This document shows positions 48,425 through 59,102 of a stretch of DNA of 64,000 nucleotides, in pieces. The translations under genes were made by a program, and so were the position numbers. Origin of the DNA: Echiichthys vipera. Taxonomy: Eukaryota; Chordata; Actinopteri; Perciformes; Trachinidae. Below the pieces are notes generated by a model. That model had not been told where the DNA came from. It saw only the letters and a program-made list of their open reading frames with translations, and searched no databases. Each line of letters starts with the position of its first letter. Positions within the stretch are counted from its first letter, which is position 1. Where the stretch lies: the NCBI GenBank assembly GCA_963691815.1, contig OY829648.1:33083456-33147455 (forward strand), read 5' to 3'.

Positions 48425-49176
48425 GTTCAGGAAAACACGAGTGCTATTACTATCCAGCTGTCAACCACTTTTCAAATCATCCTTTACAACAACACTAAAA
48501 ATAAATAGTGAATATGGTGTTTCTATCAGTGGAGGAGAGTGAATAAATTTGCATCCAGAATGTGAAAAACAACCAAAACATGTACTTTTGAGAATTTCCA
48601 GTCCTTTAGTGTCATACAGTATATGGATATTAGCAGGTTATGTTGTATGTTTTAGAGGTCCCTGGTTGGCAAGTTACTCCCCTACAACTGTCATTTCAAT
48701 ATGTCAACATGTTGTCGACAAGTGTACAGCTTCTGATAATGAATTCAATTTACAGTAGTAGAAATAGACTCATGTAAAAATCGTGATTCCTATCTTCTAA
48801 GATTCATAATCGATTCATAACTTGAAAAAATCGATTTTTAAAAACTCTTTTTCCATCTCTCTGTGAGCACTTCGCGGCTTCCGAAGAAACTGGAACAGTA
48901 ACCTACCGGCTAGACAGTCACTGCCAGGCAGTGAAGGCAAGTCTTTTGGAGCCTTTTGGATTTAAAAAACCTTCAGGAAAGGAGAAGCTAGACATGACAC
49001 ATTCAATAGGAAGGTTTGGAAAATGAAAGTCAAGTACCTAAGCAACACTATGAACGCACACTGCAGTCCGGAGAACCGTCATTCACTGCTCTGTAGTCAA
49101 ACCAGCCGACCTTATAATTGTAGTGTGCCCCTAGTCTGACATTTATGGTAAATGCATTGGAACTGCTCAGTGGAGC

Positions 49177-50072
49177 TGACATGAAGGTAAACACTTTACT
49201 GTCATTCTGTTTAACTCTGCAGTATAAAACTCTAACATTAAGGTAAACACTTTACTATTATTCTGTCTAACTCTGCAGTATAAGACTCTGACATGAAGGT
49301 AAACACTTTACTGTTATTCTGTCTCACTCTGCAGTATACAACTCTGACATGAAGGTAAACACTTTACTGTCATTCTGTCTCACTCTGAGGTATAAAACTC
49401 TGACATGAAGGTAAACACTTTACTGTCATTCTGTCTCACTCTGCGGTATAAAACTCTGACATGAAGGTAAACACTTTACTGTCATTCTGTCTCACTCTGC
49501 AGTATAAAACTCTGACATGAAGGTAAACACTTTTCTGTCATTCTGTCTCACTCTGCAGAATAAAACTCTGACATGAAGGTAAACACTTTACTGTCATTCT
49601 ATCTCACTCTGCAGTATAAAACTCTGACATGAAGGTAAACACTTTACTGTCATTCTGTCTCACTCTGCAGTATAAAACTCTGACATGAAGGTAAACACTT
49701 TACTGTCATTCTGTCTCACTCTGCAGTATAAAACTCTGACATGAAGGTAAACACTTTACTGTCATTCTGTCTCACTCTGCAGTATAAAACTCTGACATGA
49801 AGGAAAACACTTTTCTGTCATTCTGTCTCACTCTGCAGTGTAAAACTCTGACATGAAGGTAAACACTTTGCTTTCATTCTGTCTCACTCTGCAGTATAAA
49901 ACTCTGACATGAAGTTAAACACTTTAATGTCATTCTGTCTCACTCTGCATTATAAAACTCTGACATGAAGGTAAACACTTTACTGTCATTCTGTCTCACT
50001 CTGCAGTATAAAACTCTGACATGAAGGTAAACACTTTACTGTCATTCTGTCTCACTCTGTAGTATAAAACTC
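49177..50072. repeat. Minisatellite, 16 units of exactly 56 bp
   Basis: Unit starts 'tgacatgaaggtaaacactt' and continues 'tactgtcattctgtctcact', 'ctgcagtataaaactc'. The array runs from 49177 to 50072, 896 bp, exactly 16 x 56, with substitutions but no net length change. Each unit holds an acceptor-like 'tctcactctgcag', a TATAAAA and a donor-like 'aaggtaaac'. No open frame crosses the array. The array lies inside a region whose outer parts (48780-48850 and 50585-50690) resemble fish hAT elements with 'aatcgattttt/aaaaatcaat' motifs. Confidence 0.95.
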
Positions 50073-52022
50073 TGACATGCAGAGGAGATAAAGTAATAAC
50101 TTTACATGAACACATTACGTGAAATACAACTGATCATTTTTGTCAGAATAAACTCTTACAAAACCAGAACCAAATGCCAAATAAATATGTAAATATGGTT
50201 GATAACGTAATATTCACAGAACATTTTACTATGGAATTTCAGGATAAAACATCTTTCAAAATATAATGTACAATAAAACATTATATTGTATAAAAAACTG
50301 GAAAAAATACCAGTTTTGTAGTTTTCATTTTGTACAATTTTATTTTGGAAATGGCCAAGATTCTGAGAAATAAAGCAGGCATTAGCGGACATGTATTATT
50401 CTGTCTCTTGTCAATAGCACTTTTTTTTAAGTCACTGAGAATTGAGATATACTAAAAATTTGTGGAAGTTATGCATGACTAAATTACATTTGGTCATAGA
50501 TTTACCTGTGTGTTTACATTATAGCAATCAGTTGATACCTTTTAAAAAAAATAAAGTATAATTTAATGTTTTCATGCCATAATTAGGACTGGAGTAGATA
50601 CTGAAGCGTCTACTAATTCAAAAATCAATTTTGCATCAAGAATAGATGATGAATTGAATCGTGAGACACCCTAAGATTCCCACCGCTAAATCACATTATC
50701 TCCTCCTTCTCAGCCAAAACAATATCTTGCATAAAAATAATTCATAGCTTTAGTTACTTTCAAATGTTGAAAGCTGAACCTAATTTGATAAGAGATTTGG
50801 AAGGATTTAGATTTGATAATGCTGGTGAACCCTAACCCTGGTGCTTGGGGCATGCATGAGTCAGTTGACTGACAATTTAACAACAGTTTTGATAATCCAT
50901 CCATTGTTAATTTACCAAGCAACCATTTGCTGATTAAGTCTATTATGTATTACTGTGAATTGAATGTATTGGGGTTTTGGACGGACAAAGCAAGCAATTA
51001 ACTTATGAAGAACATTTTTAATTACAGATTACTTTATTAATTCAAAAAGTAATGAATGAATCCTACATACTGTAATGCAGAATGTTAGAGGACGTGTTGG
51101 ACAGACAGGAGATGGAAGCGTGTTTTTGTTGTTTGTGCGTGAAGCAAGCTTTAAACATTTTGTATTGTTGTCGAAATCTTATCGTTTCATCCTTTTCTGG
51201 TTTAATACTGCATCTGGACAGAAACCAAGCGGCAGCCTCCCCCTCTGAGGAGGAATCAGCCATTCTGGATGTACTGACTTGTTGTTAATGTGCCGACTGT
51301 GATGAGCTGACATTTGCCGTCGACAGCTTTGTTCTGCATGAGTGTGCCGTGTCTGCTCAAATCACACCACCGACAAACTTGCGATGATTTCCAGAGAAAT
51401 GCAGTCAAAGAGCTGCGCACCTCCCCCCAGGCATCACAACAGCTATTTCCTCTCTGAAGGTAGGCAGTACTTGGCAAAGAAATAAAGAGGAGAAGATTGC
51501 AGGGGGAGAAAACCCTGCTGTTCCTGCTGAAAGCTGCTCCCGTTTCTGGTTAAACTTCTGCAAATCCTGTCTTCAGCTTTGGGATTTACAGGCGGGCTAA
51601 AGTCTCTCTGGCCAGGTCCATCGATCTTTCCTCTAATGCTCATCTGAAAGCTAGTCAGGTTTACATCACTTTTTCTTCCCTCTGTTACTCCAGTATCCAT
51701 TTTTTCTCCTTTAACCTCCTAAAAGCCTTTTTATCCCTTACATTTCCCTTTAAGCTGTTTGACAGCTTCACATACAGTATATTCCATTTTCTGTGTTTCA
51801 TAACTGGTAAATTATTCAAACACAGTAGGTTTTGGAAGTGGCCGAAGAAAATATCCTAAATGGCTTGAACTTCATGTACCTTTTTTTCCCAAAAACTCAG
51901 TCTGACATATTTTGTATTTTTGGACATTTTGGGGGCTTGGTTTTATATTCACCCACAATATTCACACGTACAGACTCCTTCACGTCATGTTCCTAAAAAA
52001 TGAGGATGTCGTGAACACTCAG
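50073..52022. other. Intron sequence, nothing firm
   Basis: 50580-50690 may be the right part of a hAT-like element enclosing the minisatellite. The rest, including 51063-51480, has short open frames on both strands without domains. Confidence 0.4.
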
Positions 52023-52500
52023 TAGGACTGAACGATTCGGATAAAATCATTGATGCTTCATGCAATCATCGTCAATAATTAAGATTACTTTGACTGATAT
52101 TACAGTATCCATATAGTATCCGAGTCGCGATATTGGAGGAAGTGATTATTGTTGCATAATTATTCTCCTTTTCATTAAATAAATACATGAAAATGATTAT
52201 GTTATAGATTTTTGCCCCTTGAGTTGAATATTACAATAGTCCATATCGATATGTAGGTAAAGTCCTATATTTGTTTAGCATTACTCTATAATTAGGGGTC
52301 AAACGTATTTGTACCGAACCGTCACAGTACAGGCACTTCTGGGTTGGTACAGAGGTGGTCCGTGGTCCGTAAATGGGGCACACATGGCATTAATATGGTG
52401 AATGACTTGTTTTATGGGGCAGAACCTAAGACTTAAAACAGCTCCCGACACTATTTCAACAACCTCTACCTGGAATTCAGAACGGACAAATGCCAACAAG
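52023..52500. mobile_element. Two adjacent hAT-like element fragments
   Basis: 'taggactgaacgattcgg' at 52023 resembles the left end of one fish hAT family, and 'aggggtcaaacgtatttgta' + 'ccgaaccg' at 52296 that of another. Right ends and target duplications were not found. A minus-strand frame at 52299-52499 shows no domain and is probably part of the second element. Confidence 0.4.
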
Positions 52501-52633
52501 AAGTATTTTATTTATTGAATAATTGCAGCAGTATTTCAGCGATGAAATTAGTTTGGGTACATTGTTTTTGATCTTTCTAATTGGCTGCAAGCGACTCATC
52601 TGAACTAGTGACGGACGCCCGGATTAAATTGAT

Positions 52634-53407
52634 TCCTGTTTTGGTTGCATTGAAAGTGCTGTGATGGACGAAGAACAGCTGATACATGAAGTTAAAATGA
52701 TGAATTATCTAGACCACTGGTTCTCAAACTGTGGTACTTGTACCACTGGTGGTACTCAAGCTCTCTCTGGTGGTACTTGAAGGAATCTCCAAAATAAAAA
52801 AAGGAAACATTAACGACAAAATTAATATAATACTGAGAAAATACATAAACTTTTAGGATCCTTGAAATGTAATTTTAAAAAAAGTAAAGTATTTCCTGTC
52901 ATATTTTATTTTCTGGAAAAGTTTCAAGCAATATACCAAAAATGAACCGCCCCTTTGCGACCCTAGCTGGGATAGGTTAGTGTCTCAACCACATTTTAAG
53001 AATGCAAGGAAACTGGAAGGTAGGAAATCTATGACACCTCTTGGTATGTTTGAACAAATATTTCAGTCATGTATTTAGAGCCGTAATACGAGCTAAACTG
53101 TTAAGTAAGGTAGAAAACAGATGTAAAATGATTGGTTTCAAAACACTGACATGTCAGTTAATAATAAATAATCTTCTGATGAGGAATAAACCTTCCTGTC
53201 CATAGCTGAATAGTGTCGGCCTACGCTGCTTTATTTTAACATTTTTCTTAGTGGTGGGACTGGATTTACTGAGATGGTAGGTCTTGAACAAAGTTTGAGA
53301 ACCACTGCTCTAAACGAGTCCTCATTTTGCTACAAAACCTGAATAAATGTGTTGTTGTAGCTCAACAGGCCCTATAGAGGCTGTGAGGAAATTAGTCTGT
53401 GTGTGTC
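52634..53407 (+). repeat. Dispersed repeat family E, copy 2, split by a hAT element
   Basis: 52634-52714 and 53308-53407 together match 27338-27543 in order: 'gcattgaaagtg', 'gaacagctgat', then after the gap 'gtcctcattttgctacaaaa', 'aataaatgtgttgttg' and 'ctgtgaggaaatta'. The interruption coincides with the ends of the hAT element. Confidence 0.65.
52715..53307. mobile_element. hAT element remnant with 'cactggttctcaaac' ends
   Basis: Left end 'cactggttctcaaact' and right end 'agtttgagaaccactg' are inverted copies with one mismatch. This terminus is well known for vertebrate hAT families. Flanks 'atctagac' and 'ctctaaac' match 6 of 8. The 593 bp interior has no intact transposase. Confidence 0.85.
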
Positions 53408-53909
53408 TAACTGTGTGTAGGAACTTTGAGCAGACAGCAACCTTTGAAGTGACCCTGTTGCTTAGGAGTCTGTAGTGCACAAGACCCCTGTTATCTATGA
53501 ATAAGTGTGAAGTCTAATGCTTGAGTGCTGTCGGGACATAGACAAAACCAATCTCCTCTTGTTGAAAGGTCTTAATCAAGATTATTCAGCAGCGGAGCTG
53601 CACCGCTCCAGGAATTTGATCGCCGCTGCAGCATTTTTTATTGGCTGCATGCAGAGGAAACACTGTAATATTACAGCTTTCTCTGGCATTAGCTATAGCT
53701 CCATGTAGCACTGTATGTAATGTAAACACTGCAGTAATGCATCTGGAGCAGATGACCAGATAAAGAAACTCGACACAGATTGACGTCACCCTGAGCCAAG
53801 AGCAGTGGAAATAAATCTGAGGTTTCTGCTCACAGATTACTTTTATATATGTTTACCTTATTATTTGGAGCTTTGTCCACATTTAATATGACCATATGAT
53901 ATTGAAACA
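53408..53909. other. Intron sequence, not repeat-like
   Basis: 53570-53770 has balanced composition and palindromic motifs ('gcagcggagctgc', 'tgctacatggagc' region) and no resemblance to the repeats in this window. It could be a regulatory element, but no conservation evidence is available here. Confidence 0.3.
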
Positions 53910-54247
53910 GGGCGGCACAGTAGTGTGTTGGTTAGCACTGTCACCTCACAGCTCTCTGTGGAGTTTGCATATTCTCCCCATGTCTGCGTGGGTTTTCTTT
54001 GGGTTCTCTGGCTTCCTCCCACAGTCCAAAGACATGCTGGTGTTAGGTTCATTGATGACTCTAAATTGCCCGTAGGTGTAAATGTGTGTGAATGGTTGTC
54101 TGTCTCTGTTTGTCTCTATGTGCCCTCTGATAGACTGGCATCCTGTCCAGTGTGTACCCCGCCTCGGGCCCAATGTCAGCCGGGATCGGCTCCAGCTCCC
54201 CCTCGACCCGGATAGGGACAAGAGGTTGAAGATGAATAGAGGGATGG
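53910..54247 (+). repeat. tRNA-like dispersed repeat R2, copy 2
   Basis: 'ggcggcacagtagtgtgttg' with 'gttagcactgtcacctcaca', 'tgtggagtttgcatattctc', 'ctgcgtgggttttctttggg', 'cagtccaaagacatgctggt', 'gactctaaattgcccgtagg' and 'ccaatgtcagccgggatcgg'. It keeps a middle block missing in copy 1 but lacks the B-box block between 'cacctcacagc' and 'tctgtggag'. Confidence 0.75.
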
Positions 54248-54376
54248 ACATTGAAACATTATATATATATGAAATTATAGAAATAAGGAAAAGCAAAATA
54301 GGTCTCCTTCAAATACCTGGGACTCCCAACCATGCAGTCTTCAGATAGAAGCAGAACATATTCAAGGACCTAAAAC

Positions 54377-54460
54377 GAGTCCAGTTGCCTTTGACTTAGC
54401 ATCTCTGGATACACAGTGACCTGGATGACTGAGAGTCTTTACAGACAGAAGTCTTCATCC
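54377..54460 (+). repeat. Diverged copy of the 5.8 kb foldback family
   Basis: 'acgagtccagttgcctttga' and 'gtgacctggatgactgagag' match the right side of 5841-5930. The opposite arm is absent. Confidence 0.55.
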
Positions 54461-54943
54461 TACAGCATCCAATGATTTTTTTAGACAATAGTGTGCTTAC
54501 ATCTTTGTGTCAACTTTTGGTGGAAGACCCAGTTTCAACATGACAGTGCCCCCTGCACATAACTAAGTCCCTATAGAAATGGTTTTCCCAATTTGTTATG
54601 GAGAAGCAGACAGGCCTTCACAGAGCCCTGATCTCAACCCCACTCAACACTTTTGTTATTAATGGCTTTTTTCATCATGGGTTGAGTGATTCAAAGCAAA
54701 GGCATTGGAAATATTATAATGTTCTTTGCATCCTTTAGTCTTCACTTTCCTGAAATGCAGCCTGATGTGTAGAATAAATGAATATGTAAACATGAATCCA
54801 CTGGTGGGTCCAGCAGAGCTGTGAGCTGGCTGCCAGGGGTATTTAAACACTCAACCTTATCACAATACAGCATAGCACACCGCAGGTGATTGATGGGTTT
54901 TTCCACTCAGTTTGACGTCTGTCTTGGTCTTTATTTTTTGCAG

Positions 54944-55176
54944 TGAGCTTCACGGACTGCAGTAGAGGGAAGGTGTGGTTCGAGGTTGGAGATTCGTCTA
55001 ATTTCAGGATGAGTAAAGATGGTGTGCTCTACACCCTGCATCATCTCAGCCTAGTGGGAAAGGGAAAAGCTGTGGTGGCGTTGGTCTACGCTCGAGACCT
55101 GCAGTCCAAACAGGTCTGGAAGACCAGAGTGCATCTCCATGTCCGTCCAAATGGCAGCAGCGTGGGACCTGAACAG
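54944..55176 (+). CDS. cdh4: Classical cadherin exon, prodomain core (exon 3 equivalent)
   Basis: An exon of 233 nt between acceptor 'ttattttttgcag' and donor 'cag|gtaata'. It starts with the last two bases of a split codon and encodes 77 further codons, from 'SFTDCSRGKVWFEV' through 'NFRMSKDGVLYTLHHLSLVG' and 'VVALVYARDLQSKQVWKT' to 'RPNGSSVGPEQ'. The pattern F-x-x-C, F-x-V/M-x-x-D-G-x-x-Y/F, a D-x-Q/T-x-x-x-W beta strand aligns with the prodomain of N- and R-cadherin precursors. The prodomain is a folded but non-adhesive domain that blocks adhesion until cleaved in the late secretory pathway. Start and end phases (1, then 0) are the same as for CDH1 exon 3. cdh4 is favoured over cdh2 on weak grounds; another type I cadherin is not excluded. 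Confidence 0.85.
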
Positions 55177-55414
55177 GTAATATGGTTTCCATGTAGACTC
55201 ATTGGTCGATTTTACAGGGTACAAACACGGTGTGCGGTGTCCCTTTTTCGGTGACCCCGTTCAGACCTGCCTTTAACAGAGTGACCACTCGTGATTGGAT
55301 TTCACTTCCCTGCTCTGTATGAAAATAAACAAATACTGGGCACATTCGGTGAATTACTTGAGGAAAGAAAAATTCCTCCTCGAGGGAAATCTATGTTTTA
55401 GAATGCACCATGTC

Positions 55415-55918
55415 TAAGGTCGGGTACTTAACTTGGTACTTTTAAGGGTACTGACCAAATTACCTCTGTTCTACTACTCTATGCCCAGACTGACTGAGGT
55501 TGGAGTTTGAGGGGCAGGTTGCTAATTTACTTTCCCACTATGGCGAAGGCCCACTATGGTTGGATTGGTTAGGTTTAGGCATGAGGAGTGGGATTGGTAA
55601 GGGTTAGGGCAAGAATATCAGGTCAATCAGAGACAGAATAGGGTGGGACAGGCCTTCGCCATAGTAGGATTTGTAATTTTTGAGTGGGGACAGAAAGGTG
55701 CATAAGGGTTTAATTTTGTGAGGCATTTAAGATACTCTTAAGAAATAACTAAATATTCTTATTACATAGGATGCAAAGGTTTAGATTTATTTCTAAAACA
55801 TAAATTCGATTTTTTTTAAGAGTGAATGAAGTACCCAAAAAGGTACAGATGAGTACTGGTACCGAGTTCCAGGTATTGCTACTGGTATTGGTTCAAATGT
55901 GAATGTTACCCAACTCTA
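55415..55918. mobile_element. MITE, possibly hAT, containing a smaller inverted-repeat element
   Basis: Left end 'taaggtcgggta' and the complement of the right end ('tagagttgggta') match 9 of 12. Flanks 'accatgtc' and 'accataag' share only 'accat'. Inside, 'actatggcgaaggcc' (55537-55551) and its exact complement (55651-55665) bound a 129 bp segment that is probably a second, nested MITE. Confidence 0.5.
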
Positions 55919-56439
55919 ACCATAAGTTTCAGGTTGAATGCAATGTTTTCTCCTGGAGTGTCCTAACTGGCTGAGAGTGACGCACCGTTATGAGCACTGC
56001 TTTCGTTTTTATTTATTCCTGTCACTTGAAAGTAACACAATGGACTAGGAAGAGTGGATTTGTAAAGGCTAAACATAATTTAAAGATGTAACTTTGGGCT
56101 CAGGAAGTCCTTGCAGGTCTGTATGCATTTAGCCAGTTAGCTTGGTTTATAGGCTCATTACTTGTGAACAATACATAGTATCATATTCAAGAAAAAAAAT
56201 TGTGCAGCTCAAGTGCTTATTCTACTTATTCAGGGTTTTTTTTGCTAATTGCATAAGTACACAGCTATCTCTCTGTGAACATACAGTGCACTGCACACAC
56301 ACCTATCTCTGAGTCATCTGATATTTTTGAGTTAATTAACACATAGAGAACCTGACAGCATTAACACATACCTTGATCTGGGTGTGAGGATGCTAGCATG
56401 TATGAAGGCGTTCTGAGAATAAACTGTAATTTTTGATAA

Positions 56440-57010
56440 GCGGGATCATTAAACAGTCTAAGCATGATGGGCTGTTATTTTCCCCCAAGGCTTCACTAAT
56501 GCCGGATGAACTGTGTAAGGATATAAAATCCGTTTTCCAGCCCAGCCCAGCAGGCGTCTGAGTTTGGCCAAGTACTGATTGCAGAGACAAAGCGAGTCAA
56601 ACAGCCATCTGTTAGTTTGTTTCATGTACAACAGTGATAATAAGGCCCTCTGCATGTATTTAGACAAGACACTGGCCTTGATCGGCTGTTCTTCTATACA
56701 CATACCAGAAATAGCCGGCCACCATATGCTTTAGCTACTATCAGCATTGCTCGCTGCAGAGAACCACTGAGACTGAAAGAAGCTGTCAACAATCCTTCAT
56801 AAGGAAAACTTGCGGAGAGCAGCCATGGCAGTTAACAGCCAGTCATTTGCCAGGGGAGCAGTGTCAGCACTGTGCCCTTCAATGGAGAGGCAGGACCAGG
56901 CTTGTTATCAAATGAAACTGGAGAGTGAGACAAACGGGCATCATATTTACAGCCCACCAAGCTCCAAATGTCAGTGAAATCAGTCTTTGCTTGACAGATC
57001 AGTAAGAGCC
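56440..57010. other. Non-repetitive intron block
   Basis: Balanced base composition, no match to the repeats in this window and no convincing open frame. Contains motifs such as 'gagacaaagcgagtcaaaca' that resemble SOX/HMG sites. A regulatory role is only a suggestion from composition and position in a cadherin intron. Confidence 0.25.
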
Positions 57011-57312
57011 ACCTCATAACAACACCTCAGCTTTATCAAGCGTTGAGTCTTTGTCCTCTATGTGGTCACCACGTTCTTAGAATTGCAAAATAAATTCTTC
57101 TCAAATGTATAATTCTCCAATGTATTAACCTCACTTGCAGAAAGAAACAGGTTTTCATTTGAAACAATTGCATATAACTTCTAACAACCCCGGTGTTATG
57201 AAGTGTATATATTTCATTAATTTTTAATTAGAAGCTGCCCTGCTGTCTGATCTTCTTTTGAATTGGCTGTTGGTATAAATGCAAAACGTCTTCCTGGTGT
57301 AGTATATTTCTA

Positions 57313-57815
57313 GCCTTGTGAGACAATCCTGATCTCTGAGCTCCATTGTATTTTACTCACAGATCAGTCTGGTAACCTGCGGCAGAGAAAATCTGGAGCT
57401 GTTTGCCAAGCGACCGAACCAATCAGCGTTGGTTTTGAGGCGGATTTAAGTGTAGCGCAACGAGAAACAACCGTTCAGTGTAAACAACATGGCAGCTGCC
57501 ATGGATGAGCTGAGCACAGCTATTCTTTCTCTGTGACCCTTCTGTTGAATATGGACCGGGCACCTGAAATTCTGCCTTTGATCTGTAAATTCACGTTTCA
57601 CAAACAGCAAATATCCTTTACCGTCATGTTGTTTACTTTCTGAGCTTTGCCCTGATGCTGTTAGCACGTCATACACTTCGTTGATCTGATTGGTTGATTT
57701 GGCCCGTATGTTGGTGATAGACAGATGGTTTATCCTACCAGCAACCGGTATTTTCGCCCCTTCCCAGAAGATCTCCAAACGAGAGATCCCAGAAGGATAT
57801 GCTGAGCAAATGCAA
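57313..57815 (-). repeat. Dispersed repeat family M, copy 3
   Basis: The most complete copy: 'tagccttgtgagacaatcct', 'ctccattgtattttactcac', 'cagtctggtaacctgcggca', 'gtaaacaacatggcagctgc', 'atatggaccgggcacctgaa', 'gtttactttctgagctttgc', 'cgttgatctgattggttgat', 'ggtgatagacagatggttta' and 'ggatatgctgagcaaatg'. An antisense open frame of 135 codons (57446-57853) crosses it but is broken in the other copies, so I do not call a gene. Confidence 0.75.
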
Positions 57816-58074
57816 ATTATGCGCCAGAGACCAGTGGATAAATTGTTGCACATTTGATTGTCTTTATTATGTCTGAAAGAAATTGTAGAGCATTCATTTT
57901 GGTTATCCAGCTCAGCACGGTAGTGTAGTGACCAAGGTATGTGAATGTCCGCACAGATCCTTGCTTACGCCCTCTGATGATGGAATTTATGTCACATGGT
58001 CCCCTCTCAGAAAGTATAATCCTAGTTTAAGGAACAGAAACTACAACAACACCAAACACATGAAGGTTCAGTGC

Positions 58075-58690
58075 TCGGCTGACTGCTCTTCACCTTCTAC
58101 ATGCTTCCCCTTGATCACATCATACTCAAACATGGCCTCCATTCCATTGCTATGCTGACGACACACAGCTCTACATCTCCACCCAAATTCATCACTTATT
58201 CCACCCTCACATACTGCCTCGAAGATATAAAAAGCTGGATGCAAGCTAACTTCCTCAAACTCAACAGCGGCAAATTTGAAATCCTCATCATCGGGCCAAA
58301 ATACGTCAATAAATCCTGCTGTAATCTCTCCCTCATCATCACTTGCTCCACTGTTCCTGCTTCCAATTAACCTAACACGTGCATGTCTTTGGACTGTGGG
58401 AAGAAGCCGGAGAACCCGAGAGAGAACCCACGCAGACACAGGGAGAACATGCACACGCCACACAGAAGGGCCCCAGTCTGGATTCAAACCACGAACTCTC
58501 TTGCTGTGAGGCGACAGTGCAAACCACCACACCACCGTGCCCCCCACTCAAAACCCACCTGTTTAAATCCATTCTTTTCAATTCTAATCTGCCATCCATC
58601 CTTCTCCTTTACCGTTTATGTAATGGCATAGATCTCTTGATTACTCTCATTTTGTCTTGACAATGTATTCGAAAATGTTGGTGATTTATT
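58075..58690 (+). pseudogene. L2-type LINE reverse transcriptase fragment, interrupted
   Basis: 58075-58370 encodes, with frame changes, 'HCYADDTQLYI' (catalytic Asp pair at about 58155-58162), 'LTYCLEDIKSWMQANFLKLN' and 'KFEILIIGPK'. These motifs are typical of L2/CR1-group LINEs of fish. The reading resumes after the R2 insertion at 58549 with 'LKTHLFKS'-like sequence, the usual end of this RT. Both halves have stops. It lies in the cadherin intron in sense. Confidence 0.75.
58371..58548 (-). repeat. tRNA-like dispersed repeat R2, copy 3, inside the L2 fragment
   Basis: Reverse complement of the 5' half of R2: 'catgtctttggactgtggga', 'gagagaacccacgcagacac', 'ggattcaaaccacgaactct' (B-box complement), 'gcaaaccaccacaccaccgt'. 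It separates the L2 pieces at 58370 and 58549. No target duplication is obvious. Confidence 0.8.
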
Positions 58691-58809
58691 TATATAAATT
58701 TAATCCAAGATTTGCAAAAACCTACTGAAAATCCATAACCGTGCCTCCAAGGTCAGGGACTCAACTCCCTATGAGCAGCAGGTGAAGTGTGGGAGGGCAG
58801 TGTAAATGA

Positions 58810-58849
<40 letters not shown>
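58810..58849. repeat. (CA)n microsatellite
   Basis: About 20 CA units, some 250 bp upstream of the second cadherin exon. Confidence 0.95.
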
Positions 58850-58851
<2 letters not shown>

Positions 58852-58978
58852 GGCAGGTGGTGGTCATTTATCAGACAGACTATAATGAGAGCATTAATGT
58901 AAGCCAGTGGAATGAGGTCAGAAATACCCTGAGTCACCAAGCCTCCCCAGCAGGCTGGCTCCGCAACTGGGCTGTGTT

Positions 58979-59003
58979 GTGTGCGTGTGTTAGTGTGTGT
59001 GTG

Positions 59004-59064
<61 letters not shown>
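58979..59064. repeat. (GT)n microsatellite just upstream of cadherin exon
   Basis: About 40 GT units with 'ttagtgtg' interruptions, ending 38 bp before the exon at 59103. It is complementary to the (CA)n tracts at 58810-58849 and 59286-59366. Confidence 0.97.
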
Positions 59065-59067
<3 letters not shown>

Positions 59068-59102
59068 ACCCAGCACACAATGCTTGTTTACTGTCTCTTC
59101 AG

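Larger units (their letters stand above)
55177..59102 (+). other. cdh4: Cadherin intron between prodomain exons (intron 3 equivalent)
   Basis: Bounded by GT at 55177 and AG at 59101-59102 (acceptor 'tttactgtctcttcag'). It contains a MITE, a family M repeat, an L2-type LINE fragment interrupted by an R2 repeat, and two simple repeats near its end. No additional exon is seen. Confidence 0.8.

Noticed and set aside
49177..50072. CRISPR-like array
   Set aside because: Units are contiguous without spacers and the context is a vertebrate intron; it is a minisatellite.
57446..57853. 135-codon antisense open frame
   Set aside because: It lies in repeat family M; the other two copies (7855 and 40985) do not keep the frame and there is no domain.
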